NCBI GenBank assembly: GCA_964634885.1
Contig: CAZWLN010000055.1
Coordinates: 1-31,209, forward strand
Source of the DNA: DAINRZ01 sp964634885
GTDB taxonomy: Bacteria > Bacteroidota > Ignavibacteria > Kapaibacteriales > UBA2268
Length of the DNA stretch: 31,209 bases
Direction of reading: 5' to 3'
A model generated the notes under the pieces. It saw only the letters and a program-made list of their open reading frames with translations. It was not told where the DNA came from and did not search any database. Positions 25,201 through 31,209 of the stretch are shown here, piece by piece (position 1 is the stretch's first letter; every line of letters starts with the position of its first letter). The position numbers were made by a program, and so were the translations under genes.

Positions 25201-27196
25201 AATCCTGTCCGCCATAGAATTTTTCCCATATTTTATTGCCTGAAGCATTCAGTTTAACAACCCATATAGCCTGCCTCCAGTAATATTCAGAAAGGACATC
25301 GGTAGTATTGATGCCGGTACCGGCAAAAACCAATCCGCCATCAAACGTCGAAGTAACCGAATAGGCGTAATCAGTCAATCTGCCTCCAAATGATCTCTCC
25401 CACAATAATTCTCCTGTCCTGCTGACCTTTATGATCCATGCGTCATCTTTGCCGGAATTTTCCGATACTTCGCCGTCCTCCGAATCGCTGTAACCTGCAA
25501 TTACAAAATTGCCGTCTGCCAGTTCAATTACGGAACAGGGTACATCTACCTGACTACCTCCAAAGTTTTTTGCCCATTCAATATCTCCGAGTGTATTGAG
25601 TTTAATAATGTAATAATCCACTCTTCCGTAATTACCCGGCACATCACCATCGCTATTACTGGAATATGCTGCAATAATATAGCCGCCGTCAGAAGTTTGT
25701 TTCATATCAGTACAATTCTCAATATTTACCCCTCCGATGCATTTTTTCCACTGGATTAATGAAGAATTTTCATTCTTTAACTCCACTTTTGCCAGGCATT
25801 TTTTACTCGGTGGGGGCGGTATATTCTTCCACACATAGTTTAATCCTGTTGCCGAATCTGTAATAGTCTGCCAGTTAGCGCCTTTGTCGGTAGAATATGA
25901 CAAAGTGACAACATCATCAATCAATGCTCCCTCCCAGGTAATTACAGTATCGCCATCGACGGCAAAGAACTCTCCTCCATTGGGATGAGTCAGCTTAATT
26001 GTACTGCCGGCAGGCTTTTTCCCATTTATGAGACCGTAAGCATTGACCTTCAAATCGCAGAAATTATTAATTACTTCAATTGTTGTATATTGTGAGTTAC
26101 TGTCAGGCGGAACAAAGGTTAATTTAAGTTGGATAAAATCCCCTGAGTCGAGCGTACAATTCTTCGGCGATACGGAAAAAGCAGGATTGGAACTGACAAT
26201 ATCTGTAATGACACAGCCATCCGCCCAGGATGTCACGACAATTGCCGTATCCATCTGAACTCCGGGCTTGACATTCTTGAAACTGATATAGAACGGATCA
26301 ACATTAAGCATGGTTCTCGTACCTTGATACCAATGGTCTGATCTCAAACCATAAGGGATATAGCTTATCTCTACAGGGATCTGTCCCTTAGAGCAATACT
26401 TACCTCCCTCCCATTCGATGGTACAAGGTTCATTATTTTGTGCTTCATGCAAAATTGTCGAATATACCTCTTCTATCTCTTCAATTGTTGTAATTCTATC
26501 ATACCATTGCCCTTGTGTACCTTCAGTAATCTTTTTCAGGCATAAAGGGCAGGTATTACCCAGAACGACAGAGTATATCCTGATGCCGGCATTATTTGCA
26601 TAGTCAATAATTGCATTAACATGGGGATTGGTATTGGGCCATCCGTCAGTAATAAGTATAATAATCTTCTCGTATTTACCCGTTTTTGCCACCAGTAAAC
26701 CACCTGCGGGCGGATCAAGGAAAGCAGCGTCATAATCTGTTGAAAGGCCTATATCCAGATCATCGATTCCATCGATTATCTTTTTCCTGTCAGTAGTAAA
26801 ATCCTGTACTATGAAATTCTGACCATCGAAAGCTGTTAAGGCACATTCGGACATACCGTCCGGCAAAGCGTCAATCCAAGCCTTAGCGCCTGCTTTTACA
26901 AGATCAAAGTTAGTGCCTAACATAGAACCCGAAATGTCGGTTACAAGTACTGAGGAGAGCGTTCTGGGTTGTTTGGGCTCAGGACAGGTTACATTGATCA
27001 CACGCCTGGTTTCACCATATTCCAAAACCTGGAAATCAGAAATATGAAGATTGTACAACCTTTGCCAGTTCTGGTCGAACAGGTAAAATTTAGCTCTGAT
27101 TACCGGCCAGCCGTCGGTATTTAAATCGAATACCCTGATGCCTTGTGAAAACAGTTCACTGCCGAACAGCAATAATATCAGGACGAATCTTTTCAT
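22289..27196 (-). CDS. Giant secreted VWA - propeller - ASH-repeat protein with T9SS tail
   Basis: A 1635-aa exported protein. Signal peptide: MKRFVLILLLFGSELFSQ. A short strand-rich domain precedes a von Willebrand A domain (~82-255) with an intact MIDAS start DISGS (D87-S91) and IIILITDGWPN. A middle part includes a THPNGGEFF-type sandwich (~405-480). Residues 481-880 hold seven ~57-residue repeats of the form W-x4-GG-x2-D...DGG-x5-Y-x-S-x-DGDV...D-x-W-I-x-K, fitting a seven-bladed beta-propeller. From ~890 come several ASH/choice-of-anchor-type repeats (VDMGKVLVGATKDSVV, IDFGKVEVGRSKDSLQ), then about 200 unassigned residues. The last ~85 are a T9SS type A sorting domain (SVRPNPSDGMVSIGL, ISALPAGVYFIIL). 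A surface adhesin or matrix protein is likely; the ligand is unknown. Confidence 0.87.
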   Translation of the reverse strand: MKRFVLILLLFGSELFSQGIRVFDLNTDGWPVIRAKFYLFDQNWQRLYNLHISDFQVLEYGETRRVINVTCPEPKQPRTLSSVLVTDISGSMLGTNFDLVKAGAKAWIDALPDGMSECALTAFDGQNFIVQDFTTDRKKIIDGIDDLDIGLSTDYDAAFLDPPAGGLLVAKTGKYEKIIILITDGWPNTNPHVNAIIDYANNAGIRIYSVVLGNTCPLCLKKITEGTQGQWYDRITTIEEIEEVYSTILHEAQNNEPCTIEWEGGKYCSKGQIPVEISYIPYGLRSDHWYQGTRTMLNVDPFYISFKNVKPGVQMDTAIVVTSWADGCVITDIVSSNPAFSVSPKNCTLDSGDFIQLKLTFVPPDSNSQYTTIEVINNFCDLKVNAYGLINGKKPAGSTIKLTHPNGGEFFAVDGDTVITWEGALIDDVVTLSYSTDKGANWQTITDSATGLNYVWKNIPPPPSKKCLAKVELKNENSSLIQWKKCIGGVNIENCTDMKQTSDGGYIIAAYSSNSDGDVPGNYGRVDYYIIKLNTLGDIEWAKNFGGSQVDVPCSVIELADGNFVIAGYSDSEDGEVSENSGKDDAWIIKVSRTGELLWERSFGGRLTDYAYSVTSTFDGGLVFAGTGINTTDVLSEYYWRQAIWVVKLNASGNKIWEKFYGGQDYNSAKCVIETNDGDLVIAGASQSDSLNNTYIDFYLLKLNFEGEKLWQNFYGGSSTDFANSLIEISDGSFVAAGYTYSNDSYINGFHGESDCWIINVDKDGKLLWNRAMGGKEYDVCKSLSSTSDGGFLVAARTSSTDGDVHGNKGGSDYWAVKCNAFGDVEWQGAFGGGEDDYCVNALETDDGGIILGGTTYSIDGDVTGNHGADDIWIVKLFARGLNMWDASDSLWAIVKPEMKSMDVDMGKVLVGATKDSVVKGFILNSGEYPVEIYDITFEGNNAKRFSFTYNNFPCTLEPGKSIPVLFSFSPGTEGKKNADIVVIGRFDTLRMKITGEGVLPVLEVMNSVIDFGKVEVGRSKDSLQVVTIKNGGKVPFEITNTKHAKPNDTDFSTLAGGGSFTLQPGDTAKMDLRFSPGSVGRTSGFLKFYYNGFGSPASVQLFGEGTKMKPGIKTEATGFDDLVCENKSENKISLTNTGKAGLTITAMDMTGTDAGDFTVSTALPITVMPDSTLTVPVVFTSSVPGSKSAVLVVRSDADPDSVLSIPLSARKDSVALIPQATLIDLGTLCPNETKDTNLAIVNYGTIKTGASLGITSYLSAPGGFVVDSGTTGQLQFTFTGSSAEGRIDEKIVLTDTVCGRRTEVQITGEVIAPDVTVEDVTIKAAIGSANDGYFTIKNNSKVGITIDNPVVIPPPFTVFGTPFPVYIEPGKQVYIIVRYTPDDKLEDSLTLSLTGLPCNGTYPVAIRGVPVEAAALFRVSDIEAYPGEEVTAKVEMVSRQYLSFTSLKEIDLNLGYNATLLAPLDLTPRFISPDSAYISLKYYVDTTLGGYSPAKVRFIAGLGNAPDCGLVLSNAEPVENVNLTLESGKFRLLGICPDGGERLVNPNASAGILSVRPNPSDGMVSIGLSLTESGQTRLYISDILGSESKVLMSEQVNSYGVREVRSDISALPAGVYFIILETPTVRQSVCLIKN

Positions 27197-27302
27197 GACT
27201 ATTATTCAAATAAGTAATAAATACCAATTAATATTACTAAATTAATTCGAATAAAGCAAATTAAAATTTTGGGGGAGATAGAGTTTTGTTTGTTATTTTC
27301 TG

Positions 27303-27517
27303 TAGCCACGAGCTTCAGCTCGTGGACAATTATTCGATGGGTTAAACGACTTTAGTCGTCAATGACTTCAAACAAAGCTTTAAACAATTAAAACAATGTA
27401 TCCCATCACGGGGTAAAATAACAAATGGACTTGTAAAATCAATGAAACATCCTTAAAGATTGTGGTAAAAAACCGCAGTCATGACCAACGGCTCCACGAG
27501 CTGAAGCTCGTGGCTAT
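27303..27517 (+). mobile_element. Palindrome-bounded non-autonomous element, copy B
   Basis: About 215 bp, bounded by TAG-CCACGAGCTTCAGCTCGTGG (hairpin 27306-27325) and the same palindrome in opposite sense at 27494-27513, followed by CTA. It matches the element at 14018-14226 in inverted orientation through the first ~120 bp. The internal hairpin ACGAC-TTTA-GTCGT (27346-27359) differs from the other copy by a paired G-C to A-T change. Another small hairpin (TGTGGT...ACCGCA) lies near 27461-27478. It has no coding capacity. It sits in the spacer between the VWA protein and the OmpA-like gene. Confidence 0.68.
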
Positions 27518-27597
27518 TAAATTCACTTTTCATTTCTACCTAATCTGCAAATAATTAACCTGACCCGAATTTTCTTTGCGATGAACCTTCAAAAAAG

Positions 27598-27617
27598 ACA
27601 TCTTGTTCCCGGAACAA
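27598..27617 (-). terminator. Weak candidate terminator of the OmpA-like gene
   Basis: TTGTTCC-C-GGAACAA (27603-27617) is a 15-bp palindrome 41 bp past the stop of the minus-strand OmpA-like gene. Read on that strand, a U-rich stretch (UCUUUUUUG) follows after a few bases. The stem is short and the U run is offset, so it may instead be a protein-binding site. Confidence 0.3.
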
Positions 27618-27657
27618 CACGAATCAGAATTTTTGTTATAATAAACCTGTTGGCTCT

Positions 27658-29790
27658 TTACCTCCACCTGCGCCTGATCTCAATCTGCACCGTCCTGCTG
27701 AGGAAGCGCTCTTCCGGCAGTTCGTATGAATTGATCTGTGGTGGTTTGAAAGAAAAGGCGACACCTTTGCACCTGATGATGCTGATGTCGTTCTTCTCCC
27801 TGAAAATGCTGTTAATCTCGGAACAGACGATGTCTGCCCTTCGCTGGGACAGGGCTGTGTTTTCGTCCGGGTCGCCGAGCATATCTGTGTAGCCGGCAAC
27901 GCTGACAGTATCGGTCGGTTTAAGCTCCGACAGGAATTTTTCTATTGACTTCTTGTCAACTTCACGAAGTGTATTGCCTGAAACGTTGAAGATCGCCAGT
28001 GAAAGCCTCTCCACTTCGACGTCGGATGTATCTTTCTTAACTGGAATGCTGAAACCGGTGGTGGACACCTCGCCGTTCTTATATTTAATACGAAGGTTGA
28101 AATCGAGCGGCGCTCCGGATACGAGCTTATTAGCCATCGATTCGGTGATGTTGTGCTGGATGAGTCCGGGCCGGCCAAGACCGGCATCGCTGAAGACCTG
28201 TATGTTCCCGCCCTGGTTTGCCGTGATGAACCATTCTGCTATGTCGTTCTCGTTTTCAGCTTCGATGTCGTGAGCCAATACTAATGGCGAGATGGTCAGC
28301 GTTTCGAGGTACCGCTGCTTGTCCAACGGAGCCAGTATCCTTTTATCCTCCGAATTAATCCTTACCCTCCGGTTCTCTGAATACCCGTATTCGTTGGGAG
28401 TACGGGTGTAATCATCAGGCGAACATTTCTTTTTACCTGTAACAATTGCAATCCTGTCCTGAGCAATATTCCAGGTAGAAACCAGATAGTCCTTGACGGC
28501 CTCTGCCCTCTTTTTCGCCAGGCCGCAGTCCGATTCTTCCGTTGCAGCGTCGGCATAGCCTTCAATGCGGATAGTTGCATCGGGATAGGCTTTCAGCCTG
28601 CTCCCGATGATGTTCAGGATATTCTGGTGAAAGTTGACGGGATTGGCTTCCAGATCCAGTACATCGTAATTATCGATATTCACTGGTTTGATATACCTTT
28701 GAGGAATATCCGGGGAATTTCTCTCGAAGTAAACAACGGGCAGCAGCGGGAAAGCCTGTGTAACGAACTGCCGGTTGATATATATCCGGTTTGTTTCAGC
28801 CTCTTTTCCGTAACTGTGCACTTTGTATTCCTTAATGCCGGCGGCAGGCTTCGACCTGTCAACCAGCAGAAGAGTATCCATCCGGCTGTAATACTCGGTA
28901 ATATAACGAATATTATCAATTAATTCCTTCTTCGTATCATTGAGTTGGGCAACTCCCATCAGGTATTTATCCCTTTCAATGTCCTTCGACAATACCCTCA
29001 CCGTATCAACATCCATCTCCTGCCGGTATTCCTCCCTGATCTCCGGCGGTTTACTCCATGTATATTTAAAGGCAGCGCCGATACGAAGAGTGTTGACGGT
29101 CCACGGTAAAAATTCGAGAATATCGTTCATTCCCAGTGTGTAGAATACTTCAGGGGCGGCAATTAATGTCCGTTCTTTATTGAGGTAGAACTCGTAAGTA
29201 GCGCCGAATTCAAGAGAATAGGCCAGGCTTTTCATTCCCGGGATCGATCCTGTTGTGTCATTGCGGGTACGTTTACGGCTGTCGACAAAGACACCGGAGT
29301 ACTCCGGCTTGTAAAGCTGCTCCCACTGTTCGAAGGAACCGCTGATGTAAAACCCGAAATTGAAACCGAAATAAAGAAAGAAGTTATCGGCAATTTCAGC
29401 GCCCAGCAATGCTTCAAGGCCGATCGTTGAAATGCTGTTATCGATGATATGCCTGAATTCACCCTCGGTCAGCTGATCATCGACAAGAACAGTCGTATAG
29501 TCTTTATCTTCTAATTTACCGCTGTAGTTATAATAGCCGGTTCTTAACGACAGTATCAGGCTCGACGCAAACGGCCATTCATAGAGCAATCCGGCAGACA
29601 GCCCGCTGCCGCTTCCTTCGCTGAAATGTGGACAGCAGTTTGGGACTCCCGGCAGTTTACTGAAATTGGGATTGTGTAAATTATAATCATAGTGAAAAAA
29701 GACCCCGGCTCTTTCGTAGTTTTCCTTTGTTTGTACCTGTAAGCCAGGTATTATGAAGAACGACAGAATAAACAGTATTTTTATTTTCAT
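27658..29790 (-). CDS. Outer-membrane protein with beta-barrel and two OmpA-like domains
   Basis: A 710-aa exported protein beginning MKIKILFILSFFIIPGLQVQ (signal). Residues ~25-250 are strand-rich with alternating aromatics and several lipocalin-like barrel strands, as in outer-membrane beta-barrel porins (SLEFGATYEFYLNKERTLIA, RIGAAFKYTWSKP). A charged helical linker follows. A first OmpA-type peptidoglycan-binding region centres on residue ~410 (IRIEGYADAATEESDCGLAK then RAEAVKDYL, ending NRRVRI). A second, more diverged one centres on ~632 (VSVAGYTDMLGDPDENTALS then RRADIVCSEI, ending RTVQIEI). Single OmpA proteins usually have one such domain, so the tandem layout is unusual. It is a single-gene unit, with its probable promoter in the spacer divergent from the Rpn gene. 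Confidence 0.83.
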   Translation of the reverse strand: MKIKILFILSFFIIPGLQVQTKENYERAGVFFHYDYNLHNPNFSKLPGVPNCCPHFSEGSGSGLSAGLLYEWPFASSLILSLRTGYYNYSGKLEDKDYTTVLVDDQLTEGEFRHIIDNSISTIGLEALLGAEIADNFFLYFGFNFGFYISGSFEQWEQLYKPEYSGVFVDSRKRTRNDTTGSIPGMKSLAYSLEFGATYEFYLNKERTLIAAPEVFYTLGMNDILEFLPWTVNTLRIGAAFKYTWSKPPEIREEYRQEMDVDTVRVLSKDIERDKYLMGVAQLNDTKKELIDNIRYITEYYSRMDTLLLVDRSKPAAGIKEYKVHSYGKEAETNRIYINRQFVTQAFPLLPVVYFERNSPDIPQRYIKPVNIDNYDVLDLEANPVNFHQNILNIIGSRLKAYPDATIRIEGYADAATEESDCGLAKKRAEAVKDYLVSTWNIAQDRIAIVTGKKKCSPDDYTRTPNEYGYSENRRVRINSEDKRILAPLDKQRYLETLTISPLVLAHDIEAENENDIAEWFITANQGGNIQVFSDAGLGRPGLIQHNITESMANKLVSGAPLDFNLRIKYKNGEVSTTGFSIPVKKDTSDVEVERLSLAIFNVSGNTLREVDKKSIEKFLSELKPTDTVSVAGYTDMLGDPDENTALSQRRADIVCSEINSIFREKNDISIIRCKGVAFSFKPPQINSYELPEERFLSRTVQIEIRRRWR

Positions 29791-29912
29791 CTAAACCAAG
29801 AAAAAACAATAAAATCAAATACGAAGGTAAAAATATGGAAAATTTCATTATAAGTCAATTTATAATATTTTTAGGTAATATGTAAAGATGAAATAACCAG
29901 CAATACTTCCTC

Positions 29913-29943
29913 TTGATACTAATAACAGGAAAAGCTATATTTG
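29913..29943 (+). promoter_or_regulatory. Candidate Bacteroidota-type promoter of the Rpn gene
   Basis: TTG (29913-29915) and TATATTTG (29936-29943), 20 bp apart, match the Bacteroidota housekeeping promoter pattern (TTG or TTTG at -33 and TAnnTTTG at -7). It would start transcription about 25-30 bp before the Rpn start codon. Confidence 0.5.
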
Positions 29944-29977
29944 TTACATAATAATGTTTACCTATTTGGGGAAATGC

Positions 29978-30883
29978 ATGAAAAACATCGACATTACGAA
30001 AATCAACCTGCGGAACGACATCATCTTCAAATATGTCTTTGCATCCCGCAATTCTGAAGACATACTAATCAGCCTTTTGAACGCTGTTTTTCTCGACAGC
30101 GGCCAGGAACAGATTGCCGGCATCGAATACATCAATCCGTTCAATGCGAAAGAACGTCCTGACGACAAATCGACAATCCTCGACATTAAAGCTGTGGACA
30201 GCAAAGGAAGGCAGTACAACATTGAGATGCAGGTACACAATGAGTATCATTTCACTGAGCGTGTCATCTATTACAATGCGAAACTTCTGACGGAACAGCT
30301 TGCCGAATCCCAGGGCTATGACAAGCTCAACAAGACAATATCCATAGTCTTCACCGATTTCGTCCTGCTGAAGAAGGAGAAGCCCTTACACAATATTTAC
30401 AGATTGATAAACGTTAAAAGTCATAAGGAGTTGGAGGACTTGGTGGAGTTCCACTTCATCGAGTTGCCGAAGTACAAGGACGACAAGATGTATGAGTATC
30501 CGATCAACCAGTGGCTTTATGCCCTGGTGAACGGAGAAACATTCATAGCCGAACCGGATATGATGCCGGAACGGATAAAGAAGGAGGCAATGATAATGAA
30601 AGCTATAAAGAAAATGCAGAAAGCTGCTGCTGACCGCGAAGTCAGGGCAATCATGGACTACCGTGAAAAAGCCGTCAGGGATGAAGCCGACCGCCTGTCT
30701 TTTGCCCATGAGAAAGGTATCATGATTGGTGAGATGAAAGGAAAAGAAGAAGGAATCATGATTGGTGAGAAAAGAGCTATGGAGAGAGTTGCCCTGAAAA
30801 TGCTTTCTTTAGATATGAGTATTGACGAGATCGCAAAAGCTACCGGGCTGTCCAAAACCGACATAATGAAACTGAAACAGTGA
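29978..30883 (+). CDS. Rpn-family PD-(D/E)XK nuclease (full-length Rpn-L)
   Basis: A 301-aa protein of the Rpn / PD-(D/E)XK nuclease-transposase family. The N-terminus has the family opening LRNDIIFKYVFASRNSEDIL, and the catalytic core is visible as TILDIKA (D69) and NIEMQ (E83, Q85). An aromatic-rich middle follows (ERVIYYNAKLLTEQL, PINQWLYALVNGE). The C-terminal ~95 residues form a charged helix with GKEEGIMI-type repeats and a small HTH-like end (SIDEIAKATGLSKTDIMKLK). Known Rpn proteins are DNA nucleases that act as toxins against phage and are restrained by a small protein made from the same gene. The ATG at 29978 is preferred (GGGGAAA upstream); another at 29954 is in frame. An internal start at 30596 and a downstream tail duplicate are listed separately. 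Confidence 0.9.
   Translation: MKNIDITKINLRNDIIFKYVFASRNSEDILISLLNAVFLDSGQEQIAGIEYINPFNAKERPDDKSTILDIKAVDSKGRQYNIEMQVHNEYHFTERVIYYNAKLLTEQLAESQGYDKLNKTISIVFTDFVLLKKEKPLHNIYRLINVKSHKELEDLVEFHFIELPKYKDDKMYEYPINQWLYALVNGETFIAEPDMMPERIKKEAMIMKAIKKMQKAAADREVRAIMDYREKAVRDEADRLSFAHEKGIMIGEMKGKEEGIMIGEKRAMERVALKMLSLDMSIDEIAKATGLSKTDIMKLKQ
30596..30883 (+). CDS. Predicted intragenic Rpn-S antitoxin (internal start)
   Basis: Within the Rpn gene, AAGGAGG (30581-30587) precedes in-frame ATGs at 30590 and 30596. The second has ideal spacing (8 nt). It would give a 95-aa C-terminal protein, MKAIKKMQKA onward: a charged coiled-coil-like helix, two GIMI repeat units, and the HTH-like end. In characterised Rpn loci such separately translated C-terminal proteins (Rpn-S) bind and block the full-length nuclease. 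That the downstream duplication begins at exactly the same codon supports this start. Expression is not shown by the sequence alone. Confidence 0.6.
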   Translation: MKAIKKMQKAAADREVRAIMDYREKAVRDEADRLSFAHEKGIMIGEMKGKEEGIMIGEKRAMERVALKMLSLDMSIDEIAKATGLSKTDIMKLKQ

Positions 30884-31209
30884 AAGCAATAAAGAAAATG
30901 CAGAAAGCTGCTGCTGACCGCGAGGTCAGGGCAATCATGGACTACCGTGAAAAAGCCGTCAGGGATGAAGCCGACCGCCTTTCTTTTGCCCATGAGAAAG
31001 GGATTCAATTAGGGAAAGAAGAAGGTATCATGATCGGTGAGATGAAAGGAAAAGAAGAAGGAATCATGATTGGGAAAGAAGAAGGTATCATGATTGGTGA
31101 GAAAAGAGCTATGGAGAGAGTTGCCCTGAAAATGCTTTCTTTAGATATGAGTATTGACGAGATCGCAAAAGCTACCGGACTGTCCAAAACTGACATAATG
31201 AAACTGAAG
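30880..31209 (+). CDS. Duplicated Rpn tail: standalone Rpn-S-like ORF, runs off the window
   Basis: A separate reading frame starting GTG at 30880, overlapping the Rpn stop codon (GTGA) in another frame, and open to the window end (110 codons so far). It repeats the last 94 codons of Rpn almost exactly from the internal start codon, KAIKKMQKAAADREVRAIMD through SLDMSIDEIAKATGLSKTDI, but carries two more 8-residue GKEEGIMI-type units (GIQLGKEEGIMIGEMK, then GKEEGIMIGKEEGIMIGEKR). Outside the repeats the differences are silent. There is no Shine-Dalgarno sequence, so translation would depend on termination-reinitiation after Rpn. It probably makes an extra antitoxin-like protein without a nuclease domain. 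The 3' end is missing from this window. Confidence 0.75.
   Translation, partial: MKAIKKMQKAAADREVRAIMDYREKAVRDEADRLSFAHEKGIQLGKEEGIMIGEMKGKEEGIMIGKEEGIMIGEKRAMERVALKMLSLDMSIDEIAKATGLSKTDIMKLK
31009..31111 (+). repeat. 24-bp tandem repeat coding GKEEGIMI units
   Basis: The unit GGGAAAGAAGAAGGTATCATG plus ATT or ATC codes for GKEEGIMI and occurs three times here (at 31012, 31048 and 31072), with a GEMK spacer after the first. The parent gene has one such unit at 30741-30764. Near-identical units indicate recent slippage or recombination. Confidence 0.75.

Noticed and set aside
30386..31196. Minus-strand ORFs with repeated MIPSSFP-type sequence opposite the Rpn tail
   Set aside because: They are antisense reflections of the GKEEGIMI repeats and have no start signals.

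Overview
The window looks like a chromosomal piece of a Gram-negative bacterium of the Bacteroidota/Ignavibacteriota (FCB) lineage. Two long secreted proteins end in type IX secretion (T9SS) sorting domains, there are several lipoproteins (including DUF4382-like and lamin-tail types), genes are moderate in GC while intergenic DNA is AT-rich, and palindromic intergenic repeats are frequent. I see no rRNA, tRNA or CRISPR array. The assignment is inferred from protein families, not from a marker-gene phylogeny.

Layout. 57-2017 (minus): a MarR regulator overlapping a 14-TM DHA2-type drug exporter, with a palindrome in the promoter region. 2018-2585: AT-rich, a possible decayed coding fragment and a strong minus-strand terminator. 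2586-7054 (minus): a sulfur/respiratory operon, read as Cys-rich MerR regulator, octaheme cytochrome c of the tetrathionate reductase family, membrane cytochrome b, then two YeeE/YedE half-transporters, the second fused to a rhodanese-like domain without its catalytic cysteine. 7260-8126 (plus): rmlA, followed by palindromic repeats and a terminator. 8503-9396 (plus): an unknown cytoplasmic protein whose stop codon abuts that of a convergent lamin-tail lipoprotein. 9931-12795 (minus): polA. 13030-13845 (plus): DUF4382-type lipoprotein with terminator. 13846-14717: a repeat-rich spacer. 14718-16064 (plus): T9SS-secreted protein. 16263-22208 (minus): a heavy-metal RND efflux operon (small membrane/exported protein, TolC-like, membrane fusion protein, CzcA/CusA-like pump). 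22289-27196 (minus): a 1635-aa secreted protein with a VWA domain, a seven-repeat propeller-like region, ASH-type repeats and a T9SS tail. 27303-27517: second copy of the palindrome-bounded repeat. 27658-29790 (minus): an outer-membrane protein with two OmpA-like domains. 29978-31209 (plus): an Rpn-family PD-(D/E)XK nuclease gene and a duplicate of its C-terminal tail.

The most interesting part is the right end. The Rpn gene has a strong internal ribosome binding site and in-frame start that would make a 95-aa C-terminal protein, the arrangement known for Rpn toxins and their intragenic antitoxins. The same segment, beginning at the equivalent codon, is duplicated directly downstream as its own reading frame (GTG overlapping the stop). 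It has exactly two extra 8-residue repeat units and otherwise only silent differences. This suggests amplification of a standalone antitoxin with altered repeat number. The second theme is a family of small mobile-looking repeats: two homologous ~210-bp elements bounded by CCACG...CGTGG hairpins with compensatory stem changes, a solo related hairpin, and a 97-bp GC-rich element with terminal inverted repeats.
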